Assembly: GCA_947259475.1 (NCBI GenBank)
Contig: CAMYLW010000142.1
Span: 1 to 5,548 of the forward strand
Length of the DNA: 5,548 nucleotides
Direction of reading: 5' to 3'
From: Thermodesulfobacteriota bacterium
GTDB taxonomy: Bacteria > Desulfobacterota > Syntrophobacteria > BM002
Shown here: one piece after another, positions 1-5,548 of the stretch
Layout: each line of letters begins with the position of its first letter
How positions within the stretch are numbered: the first letter of the stretch is position 1
Notes under the pieces: generated by a model
Database searches by the model: none
What the model was told of the DNA's origin: nothing
The model's input: only the letters and a program-made list of their open reading frames with translations
Translations under genes and position numbers: made by a program

Positions 1-895
1 GGCCGATATCAAGCCCCATCTTGCCGGCAGGAATATCACCCTTCACCGTGGTTGCCACCCTCCCCTCCTCTGGCTTTTCAGCCACAACATGATCAGTGGG
101 CAACAATAGAGCCACCCCCCGGTTTTTGGCTTCATTGAGCAGATCATGTGCCAGGGTAAGCTGCTCTTCTTCCACCAGGGACTCGCCCGTCTGTTGACCT
201 AAAGAACGCAAAAAGGTGTAAGCCATGGCGCCACCGATTAGCAGTGAGTCCACCAACTCCAACAGGTTACTAATCACCGGAATCTTATCGGAGACTTTGG
301 CGCCTCCTAAAATGGCAACAAAAGGGCGCTCCGGGTCGGCCAAGACCTTGCCCAGGTAGTCGCATTCTTTTTTTAGCAGAAAGCCTGCTCCACGTTCCGG
401 GACGAATGCTGCCATACCTGTGGTTGAGGCGTGGGCCCGATGCGCGGCCCCAAAGGCATCATTCACATAGACCTCGGCAAACCGTGCCAGGGCCTTAGCA
501 AATTCTTCCTCATTATTCGTTTCTTCTGCATGAAACCTAAGATTTTCCAGCAGCAGCACCTCTCCGGGCTGCATGGCCGCAACCATTGCCTCCACCTCGG
601 AACCCACGCAATCGGGCGCCAGTTTCACCGGTATTCCGAGATAGTTCGACAAGCTCTCACTTACAGGCTTGAGACTCAGCTCAGGCTTTCGCTCTCCTTT
701 TGGCCGGCCCAGGTGGCTAGCCAAAATCACCTTGGCACCATGGTCCAGCGCATAGCGGACTGTGGGCAGTACGGCCTCGATTCGGGTGGGATCTGCAACC
801 CTCCCCTCTGCCAGCGGCACATTGAAATCTACCCGGATGAAGACGCGCTTGTCCTGGAGGTCCAGTTGATCGATCACCTTGATGTTCTGTGTCAT
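1..895 (-). CDS. pgk: Phosphoglycerate kinase, N-terminal part (cut by left edge)
   Basis: Cytosolic glycolytic/gluconeogenic enzyme that transfers phosphate between 1,3-bisphosphoglycerate and ADP. The minus strand stays open from an ATG at 895-893 to the left edge, giving 298 complete codons of a protein that is usually 390-400 residues. Family motifs appear in order: RVDFNVPL (residues 21-28, substrate-binding Arg and Asp), SHLGRPKG (60-67), LLLENLRF (114-121), [15 protein letters not shown] (144-158) and [10 protein letters not shown] (195-204, nucleotide-side Lys). The reading stops at GLDIG (294-298), so about 100 C-terminal residues, including the glycine-rich ATP-phosphate loop, lie outside the window. 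The start is supported by a GAGGAG Shine-Dalgarno at 905-910, nine bases upstream. The gene is transcribed divergently from the SYLF gene and shows no frame damage. The family call is secure; whether gapA or tpiA neighbours it cannot be seen. Confidence 0.97.
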   Translation of the reverse strand, partial: MTQNIKVIDQLDLQDKRVFIRVDFNVPLAEGRVADPTRIEAVLPTVRYALDHGAKVILASHLGRPKGERKPELSLKPVSESLSNYLGIPVKLAPDCVGSEVEAMVAAMQPGEVLLLENLRFHAEETNNEEEFAKALARFAEVYVNDAFGAAHRAHASTTGMAAFVPERGAGFLLKKECDYLGKVLADPERPFVAILGGAKVSDKIPVISNLLELVDSLLIGGAMAYTFLRSLGQQTGESLVEEEQLTLAHDLLNEAKNRGVALLLPTDHVVAEKPEEGRVATTVKGDIPAGKMGLDIG

Positions 896-915
896 TGTTG
901 CAATCTCCTCTTCAG

Positions 916-941
916 CCCGGATGTTTCATGAAATATCCGGG
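916..941. repeat. 26-bp near-perfect palindrome in the pgk leader
   Basis: The arms CCCGGAT (916-922) and ATCCGGG (935-941) are exact reverse complements. They flank the perfect 10-bp palindrome TTTCATGAAA (924-933). Only the pair 923/934 is mismatched as DNA (G opposite T), and it would be a wobble pair in plus-strand RNA. Its edge lies five bases upstream of the pgk Shine-Dalgarno. It could be a DNA operator for a dimeric regulator, a stem-loop in the pgk 5' leader, or a member of a dispersed intergenic repeat family. There is no T-tract on either side, so it is not a typical intrinsic terminator. The palindrome is seen directly; its function is unknown. Confidence 0.6.
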
Positions 942-1095
942 TTACGGTACAAGTCTTCGCTTGACCTTATCTGTTTTCAAACAAAAGTCAAAGGCTGATT
1001 TGACCCCTTCTCGGATAACGTGGTAAGAGAGACGGCCAAAGACAAATACTATTTCTTTGCTGTTGGACGTCTCCAGTACATGAGGAGGAACCACT

Positions 1096-1641
1096 ATGCG
1101 AAAAGTAATGGTTTGTGGCCTCCTGGCAATCTGGTTGCCGGTTGTGCTAAGTATTTCGGCCTGGGCGGGATGGGACCCGGCCAGGGAGCAGAAAGAAAAG
1201 GCCGCAGTTCAGGAAACGATTGCCAGATTCAAGAAAGCCGATCCAAGCATGCAGGTGTTCTTCGATAAGGCATACGGCTACGTGGTCTTCCCGTCGGTGG
1301 GCAAAGGTGGCTTTATCGTTGGTGGAGCTCACGGTGATGGATGGGTGTATGAACAAGCAAGGTTCATTGGCCGTGCCAGCATTGTGCAGCTGACGGTGGG
1401 TGCCCAGATTGGCGGCCAGTCCTTCATGGAAATCATCTTTTTTAAGAACAAAGCGGCATTGGATGATTTTAAGCAGGGAAACTTCGAACTGAACGCCCAG
1501 ATATCAGCAGTCGCCGTAACAGAGGGGGCTTCCAAGGATGCTAGTTATGACCTCGGGGTTGCCGTTTTCACCATGCCCAGAAAAGGGTTGATGGCGGAAG
1601 CCAGCGTGGGCGGACAGAAGTTTGAGTTTGCCCCCAAGTAA
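1096..1641 (+). CDS. Secreted SYLF-domain (Ysc84/DUF500 family) protein
   Basis: A 181-residue protein with an export signal. Basic residues R2 and K3 are followed by a hydrophobic stretch (4-21) and an AWA cleavage motif at 22-24, leaving a mature protein that starts near G25. The remainder matches the SYLF family. A short helical region (about 30-58) leads into KAYGYVVFPSVGKGGFIVGG (58-77), then VGAQIGGQSFMEIIFF (101-116) and a C-terminal VGGQKFEF (171-178). Eukaryotic SYLF proteins bind membrane phosphoinositides; bacterial secreted members are poorly characterised and presumed to act in the periplasm or at the envelope. The start is backed by GAGGAGG at 1082-1088, seven bases upstream of the ATG. 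It lies 243 bases ahead of the Mla operon on the same strand, so a shared envelope-lipid theme is possible but unproven; the gap may carry a separate promoter. Confidence 0.88.
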   Translation: MRKVMVCGLLAIWLPVVLSISAWAGWDPAREQKEKAAVQETIARFKKADPSMQVFFDKAYGYVVFPSVGKGGFIVGGAHGDGWVYEQARFIGRASIVQLTVGAQIGGQSFMEIIFFKNKAALDDFKQGNFELNAQISAVAVTEGASKDASYDLGVAVFTMPRKGLMAEASVGGQKFEFAPK

Positions 1642-1750
1642 GAGGTCTGGCGAGCCCGACGAACCTGCTGAAGCGACTCTTTCGCCCGCAAAAGCAGGCC
1701 TGAACAGGCAGGGATGGAACATTAGGATTCCAGTCTTGAGGAATTTGGGC

Positions 1751-1756
1751 TATACT
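1751..1756 (+). promoter_or_regulatory. Possible -10 box for the Mla operon
   Basis: TATACT matches five of six bases of the sigma70 -10 consensus, in the non-coding gap between the SYLF gene and mlaE. At a 17-base spacing the upstream hexamer is TTCCAG (1728-1733), a poor -35 match, and no extended -10 TG is present. Transcription from here would give a leader of roughly 120 bases before the mlaE start. No convincing terminator hairpin with a T-tract was found after the SYLF gene, so read-through is also possible. The rest of 1642-1884 shows no coding potential that I trust. Confidence 0.3.
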
Positions 1757-1884
1757 GACACGATTCTTGTTTCCACCTTCTCTTTGTCTATTGCCAGTTT
1801 AGCGCATCGTCCGGATCCACATACCCTGCTTTGCCCGGGGAAAGGCCGAAGACTGACAAGCCATGCACAATGGGAGCCTCGTAA

Positions 1885-2733
1885 GTGACTACTGATTCTC
1901 ATGATCAAGATCCAGGTGAAAACGAAGTCACCGGGCAGCCGGGTACGTTTCTCACCCGGCCCTTTGCTGGTTTCGGCAGGAAAGTAATCAGTTGGGTCGA
2001 TCATATGGGAGCCGCAACCATTTTTTTCGGTAAGGCTTGTATCATGATCTTCCGGCCCAAACAGATACCCGCCATTATTCAACAAATTTACTACATCGGC
2101 GCCAAGTCCATAACGATCATCATGCTGGTAGGTTTTTTCACCGGTATGGTCCTCGGTCTTCAATCTTACCATGCCCTGGTTAAGTTCGGCGCCCAAGGGG
2201 CGCTCGGCACATTGGTGGCCCTTTCTCTGGTCAGGGAACTGGGGCCCGTGCTCACAGCCATTATGATTACCGCCCGGGCAGGCTCCGCCATGACCGCCGA
2301 GATCGGTATCCAGCGCATCTCCGAGCAGATCGACGCCCTGGACACCATGCGTATTGACCCGCTCAAGTTCCTGATCAGCCCACGAATTGCCGCCGCGATC
2401 ATCAGCTTTCCTTTACTCACGGCTCTGTTTGATCTCATCGGCATCCTTGGCGGCTTTCTCTCCGGGGTCGTGCTGCTGGGGGTAAATGCCGGCACCTACT
2501 TTCACCGCGTCCAGTCCAGCGTGGAGATGCAGGACGTCACCGACGGTTTTATCAAAGCCCTGGTATTCGCCGTCATTGTTACCACTGTCTGTTGCTACCA
2601 GGGCTATTTCACCCACATGCGTACGGACAGCTACGGTGCCAAAGGTGTTAGTCTTTCCACAACTTCGGCCGTTGTCCTATCGTGCGTGCTCATTCTTGTG
2701 GCGGACTATGCTGTAACCTCATTTCTCATTTAG
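1885..2733 (+). CDS. mlaE: MlaE-family phospholipid ABC transporter permease
   Basis: Inner-membrane permease of the Mla complex; it forms the transmembrane core that passes phospholipid between the MlaD ring and the bilayer using ATP hydrolysis by MlaF. The 282-residue product belongs to the MlaE (DUF140) family. It has a hydrophobic segment around 74-93 containing GFFTGMVLGLQ, the hallmark LVRELGPVLTAIMITARAGS (115-134), EQIDALDTMRIDPLKFLISP (147-166, the cytoplasmic helix expected to contact the ATPase), and further membrane segments near 168-200, 222-240 and 260-281. The start is GTG at 1885: an in-frame stop lies immediately upstream (1882-1884) and GGGAG (1872-1876) sits eight bases away. 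The first in-frame ATG (codon 41) would remove part of the N-terminal amphipathic region conserved in the family. The first 20 or so residues are polar and extend beyond typical homologues. It is the first gene of the operon, followed by mlaF after eight bases. Confidence 0.94.
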   Translation: MTTDSHDQDPGENEVTGQPGTFLTRPFAGFGRKVISWVDHMGAATIFFGKACIMIFRPKQIPAIIQQIYYIGAKSITIIMLVGFFTGMVLGLQSYHALVKFGAQGALGTLVALSLVRELGPVLTAIMITARAGSAMTAEIGIQRISEQIDALDTMRIDPLKFLISPRIAAAIISFPLLTALFDLIGILGGFLSGVVLLGVNAGTYFHRVQSSVEMQDVTDGFIKALVFAVIVTTVCCYQGYFTHMRTDSYGAKGVSLSTTSAVVLSCVLILVADYAVTSFLI

Positions 2734-2741
2734 CAATAACT

Positions 2742-3986
2742 ATGGAAACCCCTCTCATCGAATTCAAAAACGTGACCAAACGATTCGGTTCCCGGACGAT
2801 TCTCGATCAGGTCAATTTAAAAATCTACGAAGGCCAGATCTCGACTATCATAGGCAAAAGCGGCACGGGCAAAAGCGTGCTTCTCAAGCACATCATCGGC
2901 CTGCTATCGCCGGATGAAGGCAGCGTCCTGTTCCGGGAAAATCCCATAGGAAGCCTGAAGAAGAGCGAGTGGGATGCCTACAGAGTCCAGGTCAGCTATA
3001 TGTTTCAACACAACGCCCTTTTCGACTCGATGACGGTCTACGACAATGTTGCCTTGCCACTGCAGCAGACAACGAATTTGAGCAAGACTGAGATCGAGCG
3101 CAGGGTGATGGCGAGAATCGAACAGACTGAGCTTACCGAAGTAGCCTACAAGTATCCGTCGGAGCTCTCCGGCGGTATGCAGAAGCGGGTGGCTTTGAGC
3201 CGTGCCCTGGTTACAGATCCCACCATTGTTCTTTTCGACGAACCCACCACCGGGCAGGATCCCATACGCAAGAATGCCATCCTGGCCATGATCGCTGAAT
3301 ATCAGAGGAAATTGGGCTTTACCGCGATCTTGATCAGCCATGAAATTCCGGACGTTTTTTTCATCTCAAACCGTATTCTCGCCCTCTATAATGGCAAGAT
3401 CGTTTTTCAGGGCACTCCAGAAGAACTCGATGAGTTTGAACATCCCTTCAAAGATGAAGTCATACAGAGCCTGGAGGGCTTCCAGGAAGAATTGACCGGG
3501 CTTTATTCCCAGAGGCATTTCAAGGTCAGATACCAAACGGATTTAAGCCGTAAACGCAGAGATGAGACCTACGCCATTGCCCTCTTTACTCTGGAGGAAC
3601 TGGAAGCAATAAGTAATGTCTTAGGTCACACCGCGGCGCAAGAAATCATAAGAGCCCTGGGTGCATATATTGACAAACACTTCGGTGCGGTGGGGGGATT
3701 TTCCACCCGTCATAGCATCAACGAATTTGTCACGGTGCTCCCCTACTCTGATCTGGATGAAGCTGGGCGCATCCTGGAGGATTTCGCCAAGGATTTTCAA
3801 GATCGAGGAATCCGGGACATTGAGTCTGTTGCTCAGAAGGAAACGGACTCTACAGAGTGCATTGACTTCACCATTCTTGCCGGGCTGGCCCAGGGGAAAC
3901 CTTTTGTAGAAATGGAATCCATCATAGAGTTCGCCAAATTTAGACAGGAAGAAATCGCACGATTCCAGTGCGAGCTGCGGAGGTAA
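2742..3986 (+). CDS. mlaF: MlaF-like ABC ATPase fused to a degenerate GGDEF-like domain
   Basis: Cytoplasmic ATPase that drives the MlaE permease. Of 414 residues, 1 to about 250 form a standard ABC domain: Walker A GKSGTGKS (38-45), Q-loop Gln89, signature LSGGMQ (142-147), Walker B ending in D166-E167, D-loop GQDP (171-174) and switch His200. MlaF proteins usually end near 250-270, but this one continues. From about 276 the sequence follows the GGDEF fold: a hydrophobic strand and helix, LGHTAAQEIIRALGAYI (295-311), the signature hairpin RHSINEFVTVLP (323-334), a helix DEAGRILEDF, and a final strand/helix pair ILAGLAQGKP...IEFAKFRQEE. GGDEF is replaced by SINEF (325-329), and no RxxD inhibitory site precedes it, so cyclase activity is not expected. 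The ATG at 2742 is preferred because the ABC domain starts right after it. It has no clear Shine-Dalgarno, which suggests coupling to mlaE, whose stop is eight bases upstream. An in-frame GTG at 2682 would lie inside mlaE. Confidence 0.93.
   Translation: METPLIEFKNVTKRFGSRTILDQVNLKIYEGQISTIIGKSGTGKSVLLKHIIGLLSPDEGSVLFRENPIGSLKKSEWDAYRVQVSYMFQHNALFDSMTVYDNVALPLQQTTNLSKTEIERRVMARIEQTELTEVAYKYPSELSGGMQKRVALSRALVTDPTIVLFDEPTTGQDPIRKNAILAMIAEYQRKLGFTAILISHEIPDVFFISNRILALYNGKIVFQGTPEELDEFEHPFKDEVIQSLEGFQEELTGLYSQRHFKVRYQTDLSRKRRDETYAIALFTLEELEAISNVLGHTAAQEIIRALGAYIDKHFGAVGGFSTRHSINEFVTVLPYSDLDEAGRILEDFAKDFQDRGIRDIESVAQKETDSTECIDFTILAGLAQGKPFVEMESIIEFAKFRQEEIARFQCELRR
3567..3971 (+). other. Degenerate GGDEF-like domain within MlaF
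   Basis: This is the coding segment for about residues 276-410 of the MlaF-like protein. The key hairpin at 3714-3728 reads S-I-N-E-F where active diguanylate cyclases have G-G-D/E-E-F: both glycines that contact GTP are lost and the metal-binding acid is Asn. The flanking pattern (GH-x4-EIIRAL before; FVTVLP-x5-DEA after) is what makes the assignment. The call rests on pattern recognition by eye, not a profile search. It may act as a dimerisation, nucleotide-sensing or protein-binding module. Confidence 0.7.
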
Positions 3987-3992
3987 AAAGAA

Positions 3993-4448
3993 ATGAAGAA
4001 ATATGCCATGGAAACTGCGGTCGGCATCTTTGTGGTCATCGGGCTGTTTTGTGTGGGGTACATGACCGTAAAACTGGGCAATGTCGGCCTTCTCGGCGAC
4101 GACTCTTACTCACTACTTGCCCGGTTCACCTCGGTGTCCGGCCTTAGAGCCGGCAGATCCATACAAATGCTCGGTATTGAAATAGGACGGGTGGACAAAC
4201 TCAGCATGGATCAAGAGAATCAGATGGCGGTGGTGAAATTTAGAATTAACAAGGGGATAAAGATTTATGATGATGCCATCGCCTCGATAAAAACGGAAGG
4301 TTTGATCGGCGACAGATACGTCAGTATCGATCCCGGGGGGGGAACGGACGAACTGCTGCAACCGGGCGGAACCATCACCGAAACCGAATCGCCCACTGAC
4401 ATCCAGGAACTCATCAGCAAGTATGCTTTCGGAGACGTTAAGAAATAG
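3993..4448 (+). CDS. mlaD: MlaD-type MCE-domain protein
   Basis: Inner-membrane-anchored substrate-binding subunit; family members form a hexameric ring on the periplasmic face of MlaE and exchange phospholipid with MlaC. The 151-residue product has a short cytoplasmic N-terminus and one membrane anchor (about 8-26, TAVGIFVVIGLFCVGYMTV). A single MCE domain (about 38-117) follows, including the GLRAGRSIQMLGIEIGRVD stretch and the conserved TEGLIGDRYVSIDPG. A short C-terminal helix, DIQELISKYAFG, corresponds to the E. coli MlaD helix that lines the central pore; the disordered tail of the E. coli protein is missing. The start has GGAGG at 3979-3983, nine bases upstream and lying inside the last codons of mlaF, with a six-base gap between genes. 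A second in-frame ATG at codon 6 is less well placed. A run of eight G at 4335-4342 encodes Gly-Gly-Gly at the end of the MCE domain. Confidence 0.94.
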   Translation: MKKYAMETAVGIFVVIGLFCVGYMTVKLGNVGLLGDDSYSLLARFTSVSGLRAGRSIQMLGIEIGRVDKLSMDQENQMAVVKFRINKGIKIYDDAIASIKTEGLIGDRYVSIDPGGGTDELLQPGGTITETESPTDIQELISKYAFGDVKK

Positions 4449-4469
4449 ACAGAATCTGAGGGGTGAGCC

Positions 4470-5063
4470 ATGAAAAGACTGCTTGTGGGATTCATTCTCC
4501 TAGTTCTTTTGATTATTCCGCTTCATGTACGTGCGGGTGTGCCTTTTGACACGGTAAAGGGACATGTGAACGAAGTGCTCAAAGTTCTGCGTAATCCGGC
4601 CCTGCAAGGCGAAGCCAACGAAGAAGCCAAGCAAGAAAAAATTGAGGCTATTGCCGATGAAATGTTTGATTATATCGCACTGTCCAGGCTTACACTCGGT
4701 CGAAATTGGCGAAAATTCAACAGCGACCAGAAAAAAGAATTCGTCCAGCTTTACCGATCAATTTTGGAAAAGGCTTACATGGACAGAATTCTCTCGTACA
4801 CGGACGAGAAGGTGACTTTTGGTAAAGAAACCATGCTTTCGGAAAAAAAAGCCGAAGTCCAAACCCATATCATTACGAAATCCGTGGAGATCCCGATTTT
4901 TTACCGGGTCTATCTGAAAGACGGGAAGTGGAAAGTGTACGACGTCATCATTGAGGGTATTAGCCTGGTTAAAAACTATCGCACCCAGTTCAGAGACATC
5001 CTGGCGAACAACCCACCAGAAGAAGTGCTCAAAATCCTGAGGAAGAAGACCGAAAAAGCGTAG
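4470..5063 (+). CDS. mlaC: MlaC-type periplasmic phospholipid carrier
   Basis: Soluble periplasmic protein that carries phospholipid between the MlaA complex in the outer membrane and MlaFED in the inner membrane. The product has 197 residues, close to the family norm. A signal peptide (K2, R3, hydrophobic core 4-19) ends in VRA at 20-22, with maturation expected before G23. Family features follow: an N-terminal helical segment, DEMFDYIALSRLTLGRNW (63-80), QKKEFVQLYRSILEKAYMDR (87-106), the beta-sheet region from about 113 to 160, and the hallmark WKVYDVIIEGISLVKNYRTQ (154-173). The start is supported by GAGGGG at 4458-4463, six bases upstream, and lies 21 bases after mlaD. The C-terminal 20 residues are lysine-rich. 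An A8 run (4843-4850) lies in frame at codons 125-127 and does not interrupt the gene. Confidence 0.95.
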   Translation: MKRLLVGFILLVLLIIPLHVRAGVPFDTVKGHVNEVLKVLRNPALQGEANEEAKQEKIEAIADEMFDYIALSRLTLGRNWRKFNSDQKKEFVQLYRSILEKAYMDRILSYTDEKVTFGKETMLSEKKAEVQTHIITKSVEIPIFYRVYLKDGKWKVYDVIIEGISLVKNYRTQFRDILANNPPEEVLKILRKKTEKA

Positions 5064-5117
5064 ATCAAAATATCCGGGCTAGACGCAGGACGTTACCACA
5101 TACGGAGCATGGATTTC

Positions 5118-5548
5118 ATGAAGCCACTATCATGGATGGTCCTGCTTGTTGCTTTTATCGCAGTCGGCTGTGCCCACAATTCTACTTCCACCCTTTCTAT
5201 GGAGCCAACGGTTCCCTCCGTGCAGAAGCAGCGGGTAACCTCGGCCGCCGCAGAGAAAAACCCATCCCAGTCCGAGGAGCTAACGGCAGAACAGAGTCCT
5301 CTGGAGGTAGAGGAAGTACAGGAACAGAAAAGTCCACCGGCCTCAGAGGAGGGAACGGAAGACCTAGCGGCTGAGGACCTCGACTTCGAAGAGGATCTGG
5401 ATTTCCTGGACGAGGAACCGGAAGAAGCCGAGGCAGTATTGATTGCAGATCCCCTGGAACCCGTAAACCGAGCCATATTTCACTTCAATGACCGGCTCTA
5501 CTTCTGGCTCCTCAAACCCGCAGCCCGGGGCTACAATTGGGTTTTCCC
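5118..5548 (+). CDS. mlaA: MlaA/VacJ-family outer-membrane lipoprotein, N-terminal part (cut by right edge)
   Basis: Outer-membrane lipoprotein that removes mislocalised phospholipid from the outer leaflet and passes it to MlaC. There are 143 complete codons before the right edge. A signal peptide (1-17) ends in the lipobox AVGC with Cys18 as the lipidation site. Residues 19 to about 108 form a low-complexity, strongly acidic linker rich in Glu, Asp, Ser and Pro. The folded domain then begins with [20 protein letters not shown] (111-130) and [10 protein letters not shown], the typical VacJ opening; most of the domain is outside the window. I prefer the ATG at 5118: GGAG (5104-5107) is ten bases upstream and the peptide begins MKPLSW. 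An in-frame ATG at 5109 lies only one base from that GGAG. The 54-base gap after mlaC shows no terminator, so co-transcription is likely. The C-terminal length and domain integrity cannot be judged. Confidence 0.93.
   Translation, partial: MKPLSWMVLLVAFIAVGCAHNSTSTLSMEPTVPSVQKQRVTSAAAEKNPSQSEELTAEQSPLEVEEVQEQKSPPASEEGTEDLAAEDLDFEEDLDFLDEEPEEAEAVLIADPLEPVNRAIFHFNDRLYFWLLKPAARGYNWVF

Noticed and set aside
431..931. Plus-strand open frame of 166 codons opposite pgk.
   Set aside because: It lies fully antisense to the well-supported pgk coding frame and extends into its leader; the translation resembles no protein family that I recognise.
961..1029. Several TTGAC-like boxes (961-966, 1000-1005, and GTCAA at 987-991) that could be -35 elements for pgk or the SYLF gene.
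   Set aside because: No hexamer at 16-18 bases resembles TATAAT well enough on either strand (best are TAAGAG and TAAGGT), so no promoter could be assigned with confidence.
1698..1709. GCCTG-AA-CAGGC inverted repeat after the SYLF gene as a terminator.
   Set aside because: A five-base stem with a two-base loop and no following T-run is too weak to call.
1829..1844. Palindromic stretch CTTTGCCCGGGGAAAG ahead of mlaE as a terminator or operator.
   Set aside because: The arms meet without a loop and contain a mismatch, and no T-tract follows; it cannot form a normal hairpin terminator.
2682..2741. Upstream GTG at 2682 as the mlaF start.
   Set aside because: It would add 20 residues overlapping the end of mlaE, with no family similarity; the ATG at 2742 starts directly before the conserved ABC domain.
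4843..4850. A8 run in mlaC fitting the A_AAA_AAA slippery pattern for -1 frameshifting.
   Set aside because: The mlaC frame is intact and full-length through the conserved C-terminal motif. The -1 frame gives about 35 unrelated residues before a stop, with no sign of a second functional product.
5093..5476. Minus-strand open frame of 127 codons, very Ser/Arg rich.
   Set aside because: It is the antisense shadow of the acidic MlaA linker: Glu/Asp-rich codons read in reverse give the Ser/Arg-rich composition.

Overview
The window reads as a stretch of Gram-negative chromosome of moderate G+C content. It most resembles a delta-proteobacterial (Desulfobacterota-type) genome. That placement is an inference from the gene order, the protein flavour of the Mla components and their divergence from enterobacterial versions; no marker gene here settles it.

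Layout: (1) Positions 1-895, minus strand: the N-terminal three quarters of phosphoglycerate kinase (pgk), running off the left edge. (2) Positions 896-1095: a divergent intergenic region holding a near-perfect 26-bp palindrome just upstream of the pgk ribosome binding site. (3) Positions 1096-1641, plus strand: a secreted SYLF/Ysc84-family (DUF500) protein. (4) Positions 1642-1884: a non-coding gap with one plausible -10 box. (5) Position 1885 to the right edge, plus strand: a tightly packed Mla (maintenance of lipid asymmetry) phospholipid-transport operon in the order mlaE (permease), mlaF (ATPase), mlaD (MCE protein), mlaC (periplasmic carrier), mlaA/vacJ (outer-membrane lipoprotein, cut by the right edge).

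The Mla genes together encode an almost complete envelope-spanning route. MlaA sits in the outer membrane, MlaC shuttles phospholipid across the periplasm, and the inner-membrane MlaF-MlaE-MlaD complex couples ATP hydrolysis to lipid movement. The STAS-domain subunit MlaB of E. coli is not seen between or within the genes present.

The most unusual feature is MlaF. It is about 414 residues long instead of the usual 250-270, and its extra C-terminal part looks like a degenerate GGDEF (diguanylate cyclase-like) domain in which the signature has become SINEF. This suggests a fused, probably non-catalytic regulatory or dimerisation module on a lipid-transport ATPase, in an operon where MlaB is not visible. 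A second unusual point is the roughly 90-residue acidic, low-complexity linker between the lipid anchor and the folded domain of MlaA.
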